Shown: positions 60,621 to 64,000 of the stretch, piece by piece
How positions within the stretch are numbered: position 1 is the first letter of the stretch
Layout: every line of letters begins with the position of its first letter
Origin: Promerops cafer
Lineage: Eukaryota > Chordata > Aves > Passeriformes > Nectariniidae
Direction of reading: 5' to 3'
Assembly (NCBI GenBank): GCA_013398275.1
Contig: VZSE01002364.1
Span: 53,328 to 117,327 of the forward strand
DNA length: 64,000 bases
Translations under genes and position numbers: made by a program
Notes under the pieces: model-generated
The model's database searches: none
What the model was told of the DNA's origin: nothing
What the model saw: the letters and a program-made list of their open reading frames with translations, nothing else

Positions 60621-61897
60621 TGTTAGCTGCAAGTTTTTCTAGTGAGTCTGTCTTCCTTGAAGGGTGCTGAACTGAAGGAGTTGTGATTACTCATGCTGTG
60701 GTTAAGCTCAGGAACCTGAGTTTGGGCTGAGTCTTGTTTGTTTTGGTAGTGAACAAGACACGGTGAATCGATAAGCAGCTTCCACAGAGCCTGTGGTCCA
60801 TATAAATTAAAGTTTTGATCTCTGCTCCACAGAGGTTGAATACTTAACCTGATATTTTGATTACATTTCATCTCATTTCATCATAATCCTTGTAGATCCA
60901 AGATTAAGCCTTTAGTATCTAATTTGTAATTATTGATTTCCTACAGATATTTCTCCAACCCTTTGTTTAATGTTCTTTTAACCCTTTCAAGTTCCTGTGG
61001 TATTCGTGGCTCACATCAGGAACTGGTCTTAGTGGTGTGTCCCACTGGATTCCTGGGCTAATTCAAAGACCCACGCTCTCTGCTTCCATCCAGAGGGAAT
61101 GATGCCACAGCATGGGGTTATGTCTGGAGGACAGATAAAACATCTGGGGCAGGGCTTTCTTTAGAGTGTAAGATTTGTTTACTTAAAGAGAATAGCAGAT
61201 CTCCAGGTGCTGAACTGTGATGAAATGGAGGGGTTTAGCTCCTGAAGCATGAGGAGGCTGCTCAGGGCCCCTGGAAATCCTGTGTTTTTTCAGGTCACAA
61301 GAGCTTTCTAGTAGAACAACATTGTTTCAAATCCCCATCCTTGCCAGTTCAGCTGATACTGCTTTCAGACTTGCTCAGGGTTGGAGCCAGTTCCCAGTTC
61401 CTGTAATGGGCGTAACTCGACCGGTATCAGCCCATGAGTTCTGCCCTGAATGCCTGAAGGGGAGCCATTTCTGATGGTTCTTTGGTCCAAGGGGAACGGC
61501 AAGAAGACTGTTTAACCCTGTCAGTGATACGGTTGCTCAGACAGCTCCTGTACACCTGCTTGGTTTCACTCCAGTGAAATTGTTCCAATTTTCAGTTTTT
61601 AGACCAGTTTGTAATTTGGATGCAAGCTGTGTGTATTGAGTAGAAACCATTTCATCCAGCGTAGTATTTCATCAAAGTTCTGGAAGAATATTGGAGTGAA
61701 AACCCAGTTGCTTCTGTTCTTCCTTACGTGGTTGTTTGACCCAATACCCTGATTTATTTCAGGCTTAGAGCTTCTGTCACTGAGCTCTCAGCAAGATTTG
61801 TGTTGGCCACAGCAGATAATTTCTGTCTGTAACAGAGACAGCAGAAAAAGTTGATTGTCAGAAGGACATTGTCAATGTAGCTGAGCTCCTGCACTTT

Positions 61898-62300
61898 GTG
61901 GAACTACTAAAAAATAAAAAGCTGCCAAGCTTAAGTGCGATGGCAGCACAGGCTGGTATTAAAACTAATGTTCCTGCTTATTGGCATCCCACTTGTGGTG
62001 CTGTATGGAACTGTCCTCGGAGTGCAGGGAAAAGAGTTCAGCAAAACCAGCACAAAGCTGTGTTAGGGGAGGTTTAGGTTGGATATCAGGGAAAGGTTCT
62101 TCCCCCCGAGGGTGCTGGCACTGCCCAGGCTCCCCAGGGAATGGTCCCGGCCCCGAGGCTGCCAGAGCTCCCGGAGTGTTTGGACAGCGCTGCCAGGGGT
62201 GCTCAGGGTGGGCTTGTTGGAGGGGGTTGTGAAGGGCCAGGGCTGGACTTCATGATCCTTGTGAGTCCCTTCCAGCTCAGGAGTTTCTGTGATTCTATGA
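61898..62300 (+). mobile_element. CR1 3' end with an extra 5' segment of unknown repeat
   Basis: The CR1 portion from about 62070 belongs to the young group and ends GTGATTCTATGA. The preceding 170 bp match the extra segment at 41490-41678. Both copies are in the sense orientation within ELAVL1 introns. Confidence 0.78.
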
Positions 62301-63876
62301 AAAGAATTTACAGGACTTACATAGACCTAAAAAGAAATTGGTTTCATTTAGGAATGTCATTTCTGAGATTACATCCTCCAGTGAGTCAGACTAATCCCAG
62401 GATCTATTAAATGAAGCAGTCTGTCTGTCTAATGGCAGAGGGAACAAAAGGTCATTAATAGAAACGAGAAGCTTATAAAGTAAAAAAGAGTTATGATTCA
62501 AAATACACTGTTGTTGATTCTTAATGCCCCAAGATGTTGGCATATTAGGTTAGCATGGCTTGAAAGAACCATGCACAAATAACACTGGCTACAGACTCTT
62601 CGAGAGGGTTGAGAAAGCAATGTGGAGGAGACAGTATAAAAATAATTACAACAGAAATGAGGACACCAGCTGTAAGTGTGCTAAGACTGAGATCGTTCAA
62701 ATTACAATATTAAAAGGAATTTTAAAACTACTTTCTCTGAAACATTCTAGATCTCTGTTGGCCTTTGTGTTTGCCCTAGTAGGACATTCTTTTAAACATC
62801 CTTAAAAAGTATAACTTCCTAAAGGTCATCTTAAATTGGCGTGGCCACAAAAATCTGTCCTGGTACAGACAGAGAGCTGTGTGTCAGCTGCTCCGGGCCC
62901 TGCTCATGCAGGCTGTTACCCTGAGCTGAGGGAGAGATCTGGGGTCCCTCTTGTGCAGAGTGAGAACAGAGATTCATCAGATTGGCTGAATAGTATTTCC
63001 TGCAGGGTTTTTTTTGAAATTACTTTTCTAATCTTTTAGGGGGCTTGTTTGGTTTTACCCTGTTTTGTTTGGTTTGGGTTTTTTAATAAACCTGTAACAT
63101 TTTTGTGAGTCAAAGCAGGAAGAGAGGACATTCTGTTTGAAGATAAGTGTATCCAAAGAGCAGAGGTACTTGCTATTTTAAATTACATTGTCTGTAACAA
63201 GCATTTAGATTTGTTGTTTTCTTGCATTTAACACAAGTGGCTCTTCTACAACTGGTTGCAGTCCTTGATGTGGTGTCACCTGGGCTCATGGGCAGAGCCT
63301 GGGCCTTTGGAGCAGGCAGGGGCAGAGCTATACTGACTGCTGGAACCAACGTCAGGCAATTCTGAGCTCAGTGGTTTGAGCAGGGACTCGGGACTGGTGA
63401 TCTGTTGAGATGGAAACTTGACAGATATTAAGATAAATTCATCCTACCAGATCATTACTCACTTGGAAAGAAGCTACAGAACTGAAGGTGTCTGTCAGAA
63501 CAAGTAAGTGTATCAAGCATGCAAGCACAGGAAGGTTTTCATACAAAGCCAAAAGAAATAGCAGATGTGTCACCTCTTCATCAGATCACACGGGTTGGTA
63601 TGTCTCATTCACCTTGTGGTACTTCTAACTGCTTTTCCAGTTGACTGTAGTACAAGGCTTCCCAAACTTGGTTTTTCTTGGGGCTGGCTATCAGTGAGTC
63701 ACTGCAGCTCAGGAGCGTCCCAGTGTGCTCCAGGAGCCCCTGGGCTGCAGAGCAGCAGCAGGGGCGGGATGGAGTGACGCTTGCTCTGAGGACAGCAGAG
63801 AGCAGGAGCTCCGGTGTTCAAGGCAGTGAGCTCTGAGCACCGGAGAGCCTGGGGGAGATGGGCACTGAGTGGTTCT

Positions 63877-64000
63877 CGTGTGTGCGTGTGCGCGTGCGTG
63901 TGCGCGTGCGTGTGCGCGCGTGTGTGCGTGTGTGTGCGTGTGTGTGCGTGTGTGTGCGTGTGTGCGTGTGTGCGTGTGTGTGCGTGTGTGTGCGTGTGTG
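63877..64000. repeat. GT/GCGT microsatellite, runs off the window
   Basis: Alternating purine-pyrimidine repeat built of TGTG and TGCG units, at least 124 bp, in ELAVL1 intron 5. Confidence 0.98.

Larger units (their letters stand above)
57956..64000 (+). other. ELAVL1: ELAVL1 intron 5 (5' part, at least 6 kb)
   Basis: Begins with a GTAGGT donor. Contains the interrupted old CR1 at 58.9-59.5 kb, CR1 fragments at 59.97, 60.53 and 61.9 kb, and the GT microsatellite at the edge. The RRM3 exon is not in the window. Confidence 0.9.

Noticed and set aside
1..64000. tRNA, rRNA, snRNA or microRNA genes
   Set aside because: No cloverleaf with A/B boxes, rRNA block or known snRNA motif was seen. MicroRNA hairpins cannot be judged reliably by eye.

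Overview
This looks like nuclear DNA from a bird, most likely a passerine or another neoavian. About 27 CR1 (chicken repeat 1) non-LTR retrotransposon pieces are scattered over both strands, many with the typical bird CR1 3' end (a GATTCTATG-like octamer repeat). Two LTRs of the kind common in songbird genomes are present. The only gene I can name is a clear vertebrate ELAVL1 (HuR) orthologue.

Right half (about 27-64 kb, + strand): a CpG-island promoter at about 26.93-27.62 kb, broken by a 141-base assembly gap (27409-27549), is the likely start of ELAVL1. Four coding exons follow: 37331-37502, 53576-53679, 54467-54620 and 57730-57955. They join in frame without a stop and encode residues 1-218 plus two bases of codon 219, covering RRM1, RRM2 and the first part of the hinge. 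The last coding exon (rest of hinge, RRM3) lies beyond base 64000. The non-coding first exon was not located and may be in or beside the gap. ELAVL1 binds U-rich and AU-rich elements in mRNA and stabilises them. The introns are ordinary sequence with CR1 copies, one solo LTR nested in a CR1, U-rich tracts, and a GT-rich microsatellite at the right edge.

Left half (about 0-27 kb): I recognise no protein-coding gene. It holds CR1 copies, one intact solo LTR (12858-13354, 5-bp target duplication) and a second CpG island (about 24.40-24.73 kb). In the lines I sampled, the + strand left of about 24 kb is rich in A and C, while right of 27.6 kb it is rich in T and G. That reversal is what divergent transcription would leave: ELAVL1 to the right, and an unidentified minus-strand transcript to the left. 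Candidate minus-strand splice-bounded open frames exist but none is recognisable.

I found no new defence, metabolic or mobile system. The most interesting items are the composition flip between two CpG islands, a 45-bp inverted repeat of unknown origin in intron 1, a U-rich tract ending in a strong 3' splice site in intron 2, a young CR1 group with three almost identical copies, and an unexplained repeat shared by introns 2 and 5.
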